From Lachnospiraceae bacterium UBA938 (GTDB lineage Bacteria; Bacillota; Clostridia; Lachnospirales; Lachnospiraceae), in the NCBI GenBank assembly GCA_002293475.1, contig DBDG01000020.1, positions 33,373-97,372 of the forward strand: 64,000 bases of DNA, read 5' to 3'. This document shows, piece by piece, positions 53,069 to 61,656 of this stretch. The position numbers and the translations under genes are program-made. The number at the start of each line of letters is the position of its first letter. Position 1 is the first letter of the stretch. Below the pieces are notes generated by a model, which was given only the letters and a program-made list of their open reading frames with translations, searched no databases and was not told where the DNA came from.

Positions 53069-55597
53069 ATGAGCAAAGCGGACTTTACTGATATTAATGA
53101 CTATCCTGATTTTAATAATGATATCGCCATCATCGGCATGAACGGCCGTTTCCCCGGCGCCGCTAATCTCACGGATTTTTGGGACAACCTGGAACGGGGC
53201 GTAGAATCGGTTAAGTTTTTTAAATATGAAGAATTAAAGCAGCTGGGCATTGACGCCCATCTTCTGGACAACCCCCATTTCGTGGCGGCCGATGCCGTTC
53301 TGGCGGACATGGACATGTTTGACGCAGAATTTTTCGACTACTCTGTGCGGGAAGCGGAAATCATGGATCCTCAGCACCGCCTTTTTCTGGAAAGTGCCTG
53401 GGAAGTGATGGAGCAGGCAGGATACTGTGCCGACCACTATGACGGCAAGATATCCGTCTACGGCAGCGCCAACCTGAGCGGCTATATGACCCGGAACCTG
53501 CTGTCCAACCCGGGCTTGGCAGAACGGTTAGGCACTTTCAAGATCATGATTGCCAACGGGCAGGATTTTCTGGCCACCAAGGTGTCCTATAAGATGAATC
53601 TGACCGGCAGCAGCGTCAATGTCAATACGCTGTGCTCTTCCTCCATGGTAGCGCTTCATTATGCCTGCCAGGAGCTGTTGAATTATGGGTGTGATATTGC
53701 ACTGGCCGGCGGAGTCAGCTTCCAGATATCACGTAATGAGGCCTTTTTTTACCAAGAGGGCGGGATCGGCTCCGCCGACGGGCACTGCCGGGCCTTTGAT
53801 AAAAGAGCAAACGGTACGGTCAGCGGCAGCGGGCTGGCGATGGTGGTGTTAAAGCGGTTGGAAGATGCTTTGGCGGACGGCGACCAGATCTATGCCGTAG
53901 TCAAAGGAACCGGCATCAACAATGACGGAGCTAAGAAAAACAGCTTTACTGCTCCCAATGTGGACGGGCAGGCGGAATGTATCGCACAGGCTCTGGCTAT
54001 GTCCGGGGTGGATCCGGAAACCATATCTTATATCGAGGCACACGGAACCGGGACTGACTTGGGGGATCCCATTGAGATCGCGGCTCTGACCAAGGCCTTT
54101 CGGGCCTATACGGATAAAAAGCAGTTCTGCGGGATCGGTTCCGTTAAAACCAATATCGGCCATCTGGTCAATGCGGGCGGGATGGCCAGCTTGATTAAAA
54201 CGGTTCTATCCATGAGCCATGGCATCCTGCCGGCATCCCTTAACTTTGCTGAGCCCAATCCCAAAATAGACTTTATCCGTTCCCCCTTCTTTGTCAACAA
54301 GGAGCGGAGTGAATGGAAAACCGCCGCCGGGGTAAAAAGAAGGGCCGGTGTCAGTTCCTTTGGAATCGGCGGAACCAATGTCCATACGGTCATCGAAGAA
54401 GCGCCGCCGGTGTCACCTGCCGCTCCCAGCGCAAGGCCATGCCAGCTGATTTGTCTGTCAGCCAAGACAGAAAGCGCGCTGACGGCGATTAAAGAAAACT
54501 TGCTTCATTTTTTGGTACAGAGTGTTGACGATAAAAGGGAGATTGAGCTGGCCGACGCCGCTTTCACCCTCCAGGTCGGCCGCCGCCGTTTTCCTTGGAT
54601 GGCCGTCATGGCCGCCGCCGATATCAAAGAGCTGATCGGCCTGCTCCGCCAGCCTGGCCAGCCCGGCTGTCTGACAGTAAATCAGAAACAAAAAGAGACC
54701 GAAGCGGTCTTCCGGCTCGTGGAACAAGATGCCTGGGGGACGGAGGGGCAGTTTCGCCGACATGACCGGGTCTTCGATAAAGCTTACCGGGAAGCCGGTG
54801 AAGTCGCTTCAGACTCCGGCCGGCAGTTTGCCGCCCTATACGCCCTGGCAACATGGTGGAAAAGCTTCGGGATAGAACCCGGCGGTTTCATCGCCACCGG
54901 CGTCGGTGTCTATGCCGCCGCCGCCGTAAAAGGGCTAATAAGCCCGGCGGCAGGACTGGCTCTTTCCCAAGGGAAGGGGGGAGACTTTGCGGTACCGCCG
55001 GAGCTGGTGCTATATGAAAATGAGGAGGCCGGTATCGGGCAGTTCCTCTTCCGCCCCCGTTCCTCCTATCAGGAGCAAATGGAAGAAGTCGGAACCTGGT
55101 GGACGGAGTGGGGACGGATCGACTGGCCGGGCTTTTACCGGGCGCAAGGTGAAAAGCGGAACCGTATCTTGCTTCCCACCTATCCCTTTGAAAGAAAGCG
55201 GTTCTGGATCGAGGAGTATAAACAAACCGGTCGGGAACAGCTGCCGGAAAACCGCCTGACCCAAACGCCCCGTCCCGCTCTGGACTCAGAATATGCCGCG
55301 CCCCGGAATGAAACGGAAGAAATCATCGTAGCCAAGTGGGAAGAAGTGCTGGGGTATGAACAGATCGGAATACATGACAATTTCTTTGAACTGGGAGGGC
55401 ACTCGCTGATTGCCGCGGCAGTGGCCGGGGATCTCTCCAAGATATTCGGTGTCCAGATACCTATGCAGGTCTTATTTGAAGCTACGACCGTTGCGGAAAT
55501 CGCCGAAATGATCCACACCTATCAGTGGGCCGCGGCGGGAGAAGGCGGGATGGCGGGCGCCGACGAAGCAGATTATGAAAGCGGCAGCATAATGTAA
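53069..55597 (+). CDS. PKS module KS-(degenerate AT)-ACP
   Basis: 842 residues from ATG 53069, which has GGGGG 6 bases upstream; an ATG at 53063 and a TTG at 53030 are less likely starts. KS 15-448 with C189 (NTLCSSS), HGTGT and NIGHLVNAGG; a shortened AT-like region 494-694; the PTYPFERKRFW linker; ACP 744-820 (ELGGHSL). No reducing domain, so it should add an unreduced C2 unit (beta-keto). The AT-like segment lacks the nucleophile (see separate entry), so malonate must come from the trans-acting AT encoded about 3.5 kb downstream. It lies 52 bases after the FAAL megasynthase and 73 bases before the NRPS, fitting a colinear assembly line. Confidence 0.93.
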   Translation: MSKADFTDINDYPDFNNDIAIIGMNGRFPGAANLTDFWDNLERGVESVKFFKYEELKQLGIDAHLLDNPHFVAADAVLADMDMFDAEFFDYSVREAEIMDPQHRLFLESAWEVMEQAGYCADHYDGKISVYGSANLSGYMTRNLLSNPGLAERLGTFKIMIANGQDFLATKVSYKMNLTGSSVNVNTLCSSSMVALHYACQELLNYGCDIALAGGVSFQISRNEAFFYQEGGIGSADGHCRAFDKRANGTVSGSGLAMVVLKRLEDALADGDQIYAVVKGTGINNDGAKKNSFTAPNVDGQAECIAQALAMSGVDPETISYIEAHGTGTDLGDPIEIAALTKAFRAYTDKKQFCGIGSVKTNIGHLVNAGGMASLIKTVLSMSHGILPASLNFAEPNPKIDFIRSPFFVNKERSEWKTAAGVKRRAGVSSFGIGGTNVHTVIEEAPPVSPAAPSARPCQLICLSAKTESALTAIKENLLHFLVQSVDDKREIELADAAFTLQVGRRRFPWMAVMAAADIKELIGLLRQPGQPGCLTVNQKQKETEAVFRLVEQDAWGTEGQFRRHDRVFDKAYREAGEVASDSGRQFAALYALATWWKSFGIEPGGFIATGVGVYAAAAVKGLISPAAGLALSQGKGGDFAVPPELVLYENEEAGIGQFLFRPRSSYQEQMEEVGTWWTEWGRIDWPGFYRAQGEKRNRILLPTYPFERKRFWIEEYKQTGREQLPENRLTQTPRPALDSEYAAPRNETEEIIVAKWEEVLGYEQIGIHDNFFELGGHSLIAAAVAGDLSKIFGVQIPMQVLFEATTVAEIAEMIHTYQWAAAGEGGMAGADEADYESGSIM
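54550..55150 (+). other. second Ser-less AT-like remnant, in the KS-ACP module
   Basis: FAALYALATWWKSFGIEPGG followed by FIATGVGVYAAAAVKGLIS matches the AT region around the nucleophile, where an active enzyme reads IGHSxGEYAAA. Here the elbow is A-T-G-V-G: His is replaced by Thr (codon 54896) and Ser by Gly611 (codon 54899). The domain is about 200 residues, less than half of a normal AT. I infer progressive loss of a former cis-AT. Confidence 0.7.
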
Positions 55598-55670
55598 GAT
55601 GTAAGTAATGATGATAAAGATAATGTTGTAAAAGCGTTTTAGAACAGGCAGACCGGAAAGGAGCGAGGAT

Positions 55671-58600
55671 ATGGCAGAAATAGAAGAGCTCATGGGCAGG
55701 CTTCGTCAGAAGGGCATCACTTTATGGCTTGATGAGGATGAACTTCGTTTTAAGGCCGCCAAAGGAGCCATGTCCCCGGAACTCATGGGAGAAATAAAGG
55801 AACACCGGCAGGCGGTTATCTGGTTCTTGCGGCGGCTTAGGTATTTACAGGAAGCGGAGGATGAATTTGGAGACCAGAGGGAGCGGCCGGCCCGCGGCGG
55901 CCCGCTATCCTATACGCAGCAGTCCATGTGGTTCTTCGAAAGCATGAATCCGGGCAATACGCTCTACCATATCTCCAATGGGGTCCATGTGGAAGGTAAG
56001 CTGCGGGAGGACATCCTGACAGCGGCGATGAATGAGCTGGCAAAGCGGCATGAGTCCCTACGGACGGTCTTCGTTCAGGAAGGGGAGCGGCCAGAACGCC
56101 GGGTCATGGCCGCCGCCCGCTTTCAGCCGGACATCATTGACCTGACCATGATGAACCGGGAGAGCCAGGATGAAGTTACGGCACAAGCCATCCGGGAAAG
56201 CGCCGCGGAAACCTTTACAATGGCGACAGATCCGCCCTGGCGGCTTACCCTGATCCGGCAAAGCCACAGCCGGCATACCCTCGTACTGACCATACACCAT
56301 ATTATTGCCGATGCGTGGTCTAACCGCCTGTTATTCAGCGAACTATTTGAGCTATATCAAGGCAAAGCCGATCCTGCCCATGGTTCCGGGCGGCCGCCGC
56401 AGCCGGCTCCTATCTATGATTATTCGGACTTTGTCTTATGGCAGCGCCGGCATTTTTCCCGGGCGGCGGTACGAAACCCTCTACTTGCCTATTGGAAGAA
56501 TAAAATGGCAGGCTATGAAACCGTAACCCTACCGCCGGACATGGAGCGGCCGGCGATCAAAAGCTATGACGGTAAGTCGGTGACGCATGTCATAAAGAAG
56601 ACTACCAGCACCAGGATATTAAATCAATGCCGGGAAAGGGATATCACTCCTTATATGTACCTGCTGGCCGGCCTGGAGATCCTGCTGAGCCGATATACCG
56701 GGCAGACAGATATCGTGCTAGGAACGGTCATCGCCAACCGGGCCAGGGAGGAAGTCCGGGACATGGCCGGCCTGCTTATCAACACCCTAGTGATCCGTGA
56801 TGATCTGTCCGGCGATCCCAGTGTGTCACAGATGCTTGATCGGGTAAAAAAGACCACCTTGGAGAGCTATACCTGGCAGGAACTGCCCTTTGACCTCCTG
56901 CTTCAGGAGCTGAAGCCGAAGCGGGATGCGGCGCGGACACCGGTGTTTCAGATCATGTATATCCATCAGAGCGTGGATGAAACTATCCCGGCTCCCCCGG
57001 GTCTCCGGCTCAAGAAGGTGGATATCCCGGACCGGATTGCCCCCTTTGACCTGCGACTTTCCACCAGTGAAAGCAAGGACGGCATCGGCTGTGTGCTGGA
57101 CTACAGCACGCAACTGTATCATGGGCAGACGGTCAGGTTGTTTTTAAGGCAATTTGAAGCTATCCTGGACCATATGAGCTGCCAACCGGAGACCGCCATC
57201 AGCAAGCTTAAGCGGGTCAGCGACAAAGAACAAGAACAGATCTTGACACAGTTCAACCGGACCGCAACCGGTTATTCCCTGAATCGGCCTGTCCACCGGC
57301 TGTTTGAGGACTGGGCCAGGGAGCAGGGGGAGCGGACGGCCCTAGTCTTTGAAGACCGGAAGCTTAATTACCGGGAATTGAACCAAGCCGCCAACCGGCT
57401 GGCCGGCTGGCTCCGGCAGAAAGGGGTGGGCAGGAATGTTCCCGTGGGACTGTCGATGAACCGGTCCTTAGCGATGGTGACAGCTATCCTAGGGATCCTG
57501 AAAGCCGGCGGTGCTTACATCCCTATTGACCCGGACTACCCCGGAGAGCGGATTGCCCACATCCTTGCCGATGCCCGGGCCGGCCTGCTGCTGGTAGACG
57601 AGGCGGGGAGACAGGGATGGCCGGCAAGGACGGAGCCGGATAAGGATGGCGCTACGGTCGTCTGCCTGCCGGAGATCGAGCAGGAACTGGCTGCTTGCGG
57701 CGGTGAAGATCAGGATGTGGAAAACGATCCGGAGGATATTTCCTATATCATCTATACCTCCGGTTCCACCGGTAAGCCCAAAGGTGCCATGAACACCCAT
57801 AAAGGCTGTCTCAACCATAAGCTGTGGATGAAGGAAACCTTTGCGGTGACCCCTGACGATGTTTTTTTACAGAAGACTACCATCAGTTTTGATGTATCCG
57901 TCTGGGAATTTTTCCTGCCCCTTATCACCGGAGCCAGGCTGGTCATTGCCAGGCCGGGAGGGCACCGGGACCCGGACTATCTGGCCGGGCTGATCAGGGA
58001 GCAGGGGGTGACGATGATCCATTTTGTCCCGTCCATGCTGCAGATGTTCATCGAAGCGGCAGACCTAGCCGCCTGCCCTAAGCTGCGGATGTTCTTTGTC
58101 AGCGGCGAAGCGCTGAGCTGGCACCTGTTAGCTAGGACCAAGGAGAGATTTCCGGTACCGGTAATCAATGAGTACGGGCCAGCCGAATGTTCAGATATCT
58201 GTACAGCTTGGGAATGCCGGACAGATTACACCGGCCGGGAAGTGCCCATCGGCAAGCCCATCGCCAATGCCAGAAACTATATTCTGGATGCCGGCCAGAA
58301 CCTTCTTCCGGTAGGGGTTAGCGGAGAAATCTATATCGGCGGAGCTGGGGTAGGGAAAGGCTACCTGAATAATCCGGAACTGACAAGGGAACGCTTTTGG
58401 CCTGATCCTTTTTATCCCGGCGGCCTGATGTACCGGACAGGAGATCTGGGAAGATTTGCCGAAGACGGCAATATCCTTTACGAAGGTAGGTGTGACTTCC
58501 AGGTCAAGATAAGGGGCATGCGGGTTGAAACCGGCGAAATCGAAAAAGTGATCCTGGAATACGGGGGAATAAAAAACTGCACGGTTATCTTGTGGGAAAG

Positions 58601-59132
58601 CCAAAACAAAAGGAAGCACCTTGCCGCTTACTATATTAATGATAATGAAGCGGAGAAAACGGATCCGGCCAAGCTGCGCCAAGAATTAAAAAGACGGCTT
58701 CCCGAATATATGGTTCCGGATTATTACACGGAGCTTACCGAGTTTCCGGTCAATCCCAACGGCAAGCTGGAGCGGAGGCTGCTTCCGGAACCGGTCAGGG
58801 AAAGCCCGCTAGGACAGACCGGCGGTATGACCCATGAGCCGGCCGAGCGCGCAGACAATGGACCACAGGACGAAGCGGAACAGATGGTCATGAAGGTATG
58901 GCAGGATGTCCTGGGCCTTTCCCACATTGACAGGCAGGATGATTTCTTTGAGATAGGCGGGGAATCCCTGCTGCTGATCAATCTTTACCGCAAGCTCAAG
59001 GAGCTGTTTCCCGGAGAATACTCCCTGATGGAACTGGCTTCCCATGAGGATATAAGATCTCAGGCAGAATTTCTGACCGGAGTCCGTGACCGGGCGGGCA
59101 AGGTTACTGGAGAGGAGAATGAAGATGAATGA
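55671..59132 (+). CDS. NRPS module, TubC docking-C-A-PCP
   Basis: 1153 residues; GGAAAGGAG precedes the ATG. The first 60 residues match the TubC N-terminal docking domain (LMGRLRQKGITLWLDEDELR, then KGAMSPEL), which accepts the chain from the preceding protein. C domain about 78-530 with HHIIADAWS; A domain 535-1040 with YTSGSTGKPKG and YRTGDLG; PCP 1065-1140 with GGESL. My reading of the A-domain pocket is D-V-W-H-F-S-E-D-I-K. The first six match serine activators (EntF DVWHFSLVDK), but the last positions do not, so the substrate is serine-like at best. There is no TE. The end overlaps the AT gene by 8 bases. Confidence 0.93.
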   Translation: MAEIEELMGRLRQKGITLWLDEDELRFKAAKGAMSPELMGEIKEHRQAVIWFLRRLRYLQEAEDEFGDQRERPARGGPLSYTQQSMWFFESMNPGNTLYHISNGVHVEGKLREDILTAAMNELAKRHESLRTVFVQEGERPERRVMAAARFQPDIIDLTMMNRESQDEVTAQAIRESAAETFTMATDPPWRLTLIRQSHSRHTLVLTIHHIIADAWSNRLLFSELFELYQGKADPAHGSGRPPQPAPIYDYSDFVLWQRRHFSRAAVRNPLLAYWKNKMAGYETVTLPPDMERPAIKSYDGKSVTHVIKKTTSTRILNQCRERDITPYMYLLAGLEILLSRYTGQTDIVLGTVIANRAREEVRDMAGLLINTLVIRDDLSGDPSVSQMLDRVKKTTLESYTWQELPFDLLLQELKPKRDAARTPVFQIMYIHQSVDETIPAPPGLRLKKVDIPDRIAPFDLRLSTSESKDGIGCVLDYSTQLYHGQTVRLFLRQFEAILDHMSCQPETAISKLKRVSDKEQEQILTQFNRTATGYSLNRPVHRLFEDWAREQGERTALVFEDRKLNYRELNQAANRLAGWLRQKGVGRNVPVGLSMNRSLAMVTAILGILKAGGAYIPIDPDYPGERIAHILADARAGLLLVDEAGRQGWPARTEPDKDGATVVCLPEIEQELAACGGEDQDVENDPEDISYIIYTSGSTGKPKGAMNTHKGCLNHKLWMKETFAVTPDDVFLQKTTISFDVSVWEFFLPLITGARLVIARPGGHRDPDYLAGLIREQGVTMIHFVPSMLQMFIEAADLAACPKLRMFFVSGEALSWHLLARTKERFPVPVINEYGPAECSDICTAWECRTDYTGREVPIGKPIANARNYILDAGQNLLPVGVSGEIYIGGAGVGKGYLNNPELTRERFWPDPFYPGGLMYRTGDLGRFAEDGNILYEGRCDFQVKIRGMRVETGEIEKVILEYGGIKNCTVILWESQNKRKHLAAYYINDNEAEKTDPAKLRQELKRRLPEYMVPDYYTELTEFPVNPNGKLERRLLPEPVRESPLGQTGGMTHEPAERADNGPQDEAEQMVMKVWQDVLGLSHIDRQDDFFEIGGESLLLINLYRKLKELFPGEYSLMELASHEDIRSQAEFLTGVRDRAGKVTGEENEDE

Positions 59133-60333
59133 GACGGCGGCCCTTTTCCCAGGGCAGGGTTCACAATATCGGGGGATGGCAGGTTCCCTATACCGGGAAC
59201 ATGAAGAAGTCCGCGCCCTGTACCGGCAGAGTTCGGAGATATTAGGATATGACCTGTATCGCATGTGCGAAGAAGGTGCGGAAGCTGACCTGACGCAGAC
59301 AGAGGTGGCTCAGCCGGCCATCCTGACGGCCAGCGTGGCGGCTTATACCGTTTTCCGGAAGGAGGGCGGGCGGCGGCCGGCTTATGGGGCGGGACACAGT
59401 CTGGGTGAGCTGTCGGCTCTTTGCTGTGCCGGCGTGATCGGCTTTCCGGAAGCAGTCCGGATCGCCAAGGAAAGGGGACGGCTGATGCAGCAGGCGCTTA
59501 CTTCCGGGGCGGGCACCATGGCGGCGGTAAGCGGCGTCGATGCCACCTGGCTCAGACAGATCTGCGAAGACAGTTCCGATACCGAGCATATGGCAGTCAT
59601 CGCCAATTATAATGCCCCGACGCAAATCGTGATCTCAGGTCATACAAAGGCAGTGCAAGAAGCGGAAAAAAGGATAAAAGCAAACGGCGGAAGGCTGGCT
59701 TACCTCAAGGTCAGCAGCCCTTTCCACAGCCCGCTGATGAAGCCCTGCGCCGAAGGGCTGAAAGGTATTTTGGCGGAATGTACTTATCGGGAACCGGAGT
59801 TTCCGGTGATTTCCAACGTTACCGCCCGCCCTTACCCGGACAGCAGCCAGGTTCCGCAATATCTGTATCAGCAGATCACCAGTCCGGTATTATGGCAGGA
59901 TATCATTGCCTATCTGTTAAACAAGGGCGTGGAAAACAGCGTGGAGTTTGGGCCGGGAGCGGTACTTAAGGGTTTGATGATAAAAAACACCCCTTTTATC
60001 AAGGCCTTTTGCTTTGAACAGGACCGGGAGATGATCAGCCGGCTGAACGTTGCCCCGGAAGAGCTTTTCCATAACCGGCAGAACCTGCAGACCATCATTG
60101 CCTGTATAGCTGCGGCCGTATCCACAAGGAACCGGAACTGGAACGATGAAGAGTACCGGCTCGGAGTAGAAGAGCCCTATGAGCAGTTATGTATTATCCG
60201 TGACCGGGCACAGAACGGTTTGATCCCGGTCAGCGCCGCAGACGCCGACAAAGGTAAAGAACTGCTTCGCCGGATTCTTGCTGCTAAGCAGCTGCCTGCT
60301 GAAGAATGTCGGCAGATCATGGCTGAACTTTAG
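59125..60333 (+). CDS. trans-acting malonyl-CoA:ACP acyltransferase
   Basis: 402 residues from ATG 59125 (GGAGAGGA eight bases upstream). All FabD-type features are present: FPGQGSQ, nucleophile S92 in GHSLGE, R117 in KERGRLMQ for the malonyl carboxylate, H201 in SSPFHSP and VEFGPGAVL. A C-terminal extension of about 95 residues goes beyond the usual 310-residue FabD. It is the only intact AT in the window, so it is the expected malonate loader for the AT-less modules of region B and possibly those of region A. It overlaps the NRPS gene and precedes a small ACP by 26 bases. Confidence 0.93.
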   Translation: MNETAALFPGQGSQYRGMAGSLYREHEEVRALYRQSSEILGYDLYRMCEEGAEADLTQTEVAQPAILTASVAAYTVFRKEGGRRPAYGAGHSLGELSALCCAGVIGFPEAVRIAKERGRLMQQALTSGAGTMAAVSGVDATWLRQICEDSSDTEHMAVIANYNAPTQIVISGHTKAVQEAEKRIKANGGRLAYLKVSSPFHSPLMKPCAEGLKGILAECTYREPEFPVISNVTARPYPDSSQVPQYLYQQITSPVLWQDIIAYLLNKGVENSVEFGPGAVLKGLMIKNTPFIKAFCFEQDREMISRLNVAPEELFHNRQNLQTIIACIAAAVSTRNRNWNDEEYRLGVEEPYEQLCIIRDRAQNGLIPVSAADADKGKELLRRILAAKQLPAEECRQIMAEL

Positions 60334-60359
60334 AAGGGGTTTATACAAGGAGGGTTATT

Positions 60360-60605
60360 ATGAGAGAAGAAACGGCCAAAAAAACTTTGGATCTTTTTCA
60401 GAAGAATTTTGAACTGACTCCGGAGGAAATTATTATGGACAAGCCGGTCAGGGAACTTGGTTTAAACTCGCTAGGCTTCATTAAACTGGTGGTGGATCTA
60501 GAAAACGAATTTGATGTGGACTTCGACGACGATGACTTGGAAGCAGGCGATAAATCCATAAACGACTTGATCGACTTTTTGGAGAGCATGGGAGGAGAGG
60601 CATAA
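60360..60605 (+). CDS. small acyl carrier protein
   Basis: 81 residues, acidic, with the phosphopantetheine site GLNSLGF (S37) and a very acidic third helix (DFDDDDLEAGD). AAGGAGGG precedes the ATG. It is one base away from the BtrH-like acyltransferase gene, so the two are coupled and probably work together: the ACP carries an acyl group that the transferase moves to an amine. It could also receive malonyl from the AT just upstream. Confidence 0.9.
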   Translation: MREETAKKTLDLFQKNFELTPEEIIMDKPVRELGLNSLGFIKLVVDLENEFDVDFDDDDLEAGDKSINDLIDFLESMGGEA

Positions 60606-60606
60606 A

Positions 60607-61638
60607 ATGAAACTTGGCATCTATTACATGGATCAGGTATATTACGATGATTTTGAAGGTCGCTGTGAGAACAATTGTGACCTGCAAGTCATGAAGTATT
60701 ATGGGATAAAACATCCCGAGTTATATCTGAATGCCGCTCCGAACCTGCATCTGTTTGAAAGTGATGAGAATGTCACCGGTTTTGATGTCCGGTTCAATGA
60801 AGAGAGGCTGGTACCGGATTATCAGAAGAAACTGCATGCCGGCATAGTAGATGGTAAAAAGGCGGAAGTGATCGCCCATGAGATCAGGGATAAGATCAAG
60901 GCAGGGCTCCCTGTTATGGTCACGGTGGACATTTTTTATCTGCCTTATAATCCTCATTATCAGATATATAATGCCCTTCACTGTATCATCCTGTCCGACG
61001 ATTCGGCAGCAAGCAGCGAGATCCCGGTAATTGACTGGTATCAATGGAAATACAAAGGAACAGTACCACAGGAACTGTTTTATGAAGCAAGGAATTCCTT
61101 ATGCCCGAACGGCGAATCTCCCTACAGCGGCCGTCCGGCGGGAAATGAATGGTCATGGCTGGATCCTTCGGACTGGCGGGGAGAAGCCCCGGAACTGCTA
61201 CGGGCTACGGTCAGCAATGCTATATCACAGTTTTATGAAGGCGAACAGATCAGCACAGACGGGAATTATTACGGCATTGCCGCGATGAAGAAAATAGCTG
61301 AAGTGCTCCGGGAGCGGAAAGAAGACAAGCAGGAAAACAGGGTTTTTATGGTGGCGGAGCTCCGAAAAGCCTTTGAATTATTATATACCCGGCATAAAAT
61401 GTTCCGCCACTATATCGGTGAATCGTCCCAGAGCATCGCGTTGCCGTTGCTCACAGAAGTGTATCAGGGGCTTGACCAGGATATGGCCGCTTGGGGGAAG
61501 ACGGGGTCGGCGCTACTTAAATTTACAGTCAATCCCACCGAAAAAGGGTATGAAAAAATCCCGGAAAGATTTACCGAACTGATCCGGATGGAAGAGCAAC
61601 GGCATGAGATACTGGCCCGGCTGAGCAGTATGTTGTAA
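60607..61638 (+). CDS. BtrH-like acyl-ACP acyltransferase (Cys-His-Asp)
   Basis: 343 residues. The N-terminal half follows the BtrH pattern: RC (C20) followed by YYG twelve residues on, PVMVTVDIFYLPY (102-114), H125 in NALHCIILSDD and D143 in VIDWYQW, then a helix EARNSLCP. In butirosin biosynthesis BtrH transfers an acyl group from the carrier BtrI to an amine. Here the gene starts one base after a free ACP, the same pairing. The C-terminal half is helical with no recognised motif. GGAGGAGAG inside the ACP 3' end serves as its ribosome site. The acceptor is unknown; the product may be N-acylated or released this way because no TE domain is seen. Confidence 0.72.
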   Translation: MKLGIYYMDQVYYDDFEGRCENNCDLQVMKYYGIKHPELYLNAAPNLHLFESDENVTGFDVRFNEERLVPDYQKKLHAGIVDGKKAEVIAHEIRDKIKAGLPVMVTVDIFYLPYNPHYQIYNALHCIILSDDSAASSEIPVIDWYQWKYKGTVPQELFYEARNSLCPNGESPYSGRPAGNEWSWLDPSDWRGEAPELLRATVSNAISQFYEGEQISTDGNYYGIAAMKKIAEVLRERKEDKQENRVFMVAELRKAFELLYTRHKMFRHYIGESSQSIALPLLTEVYQGLDQDMAAWGKTGSALLKFTVNPTEKGYEKIPERFTELIRMEEQRHEILARLSSML

Positions 61639-61656
61639 AACGGAAAGGATGCACCG

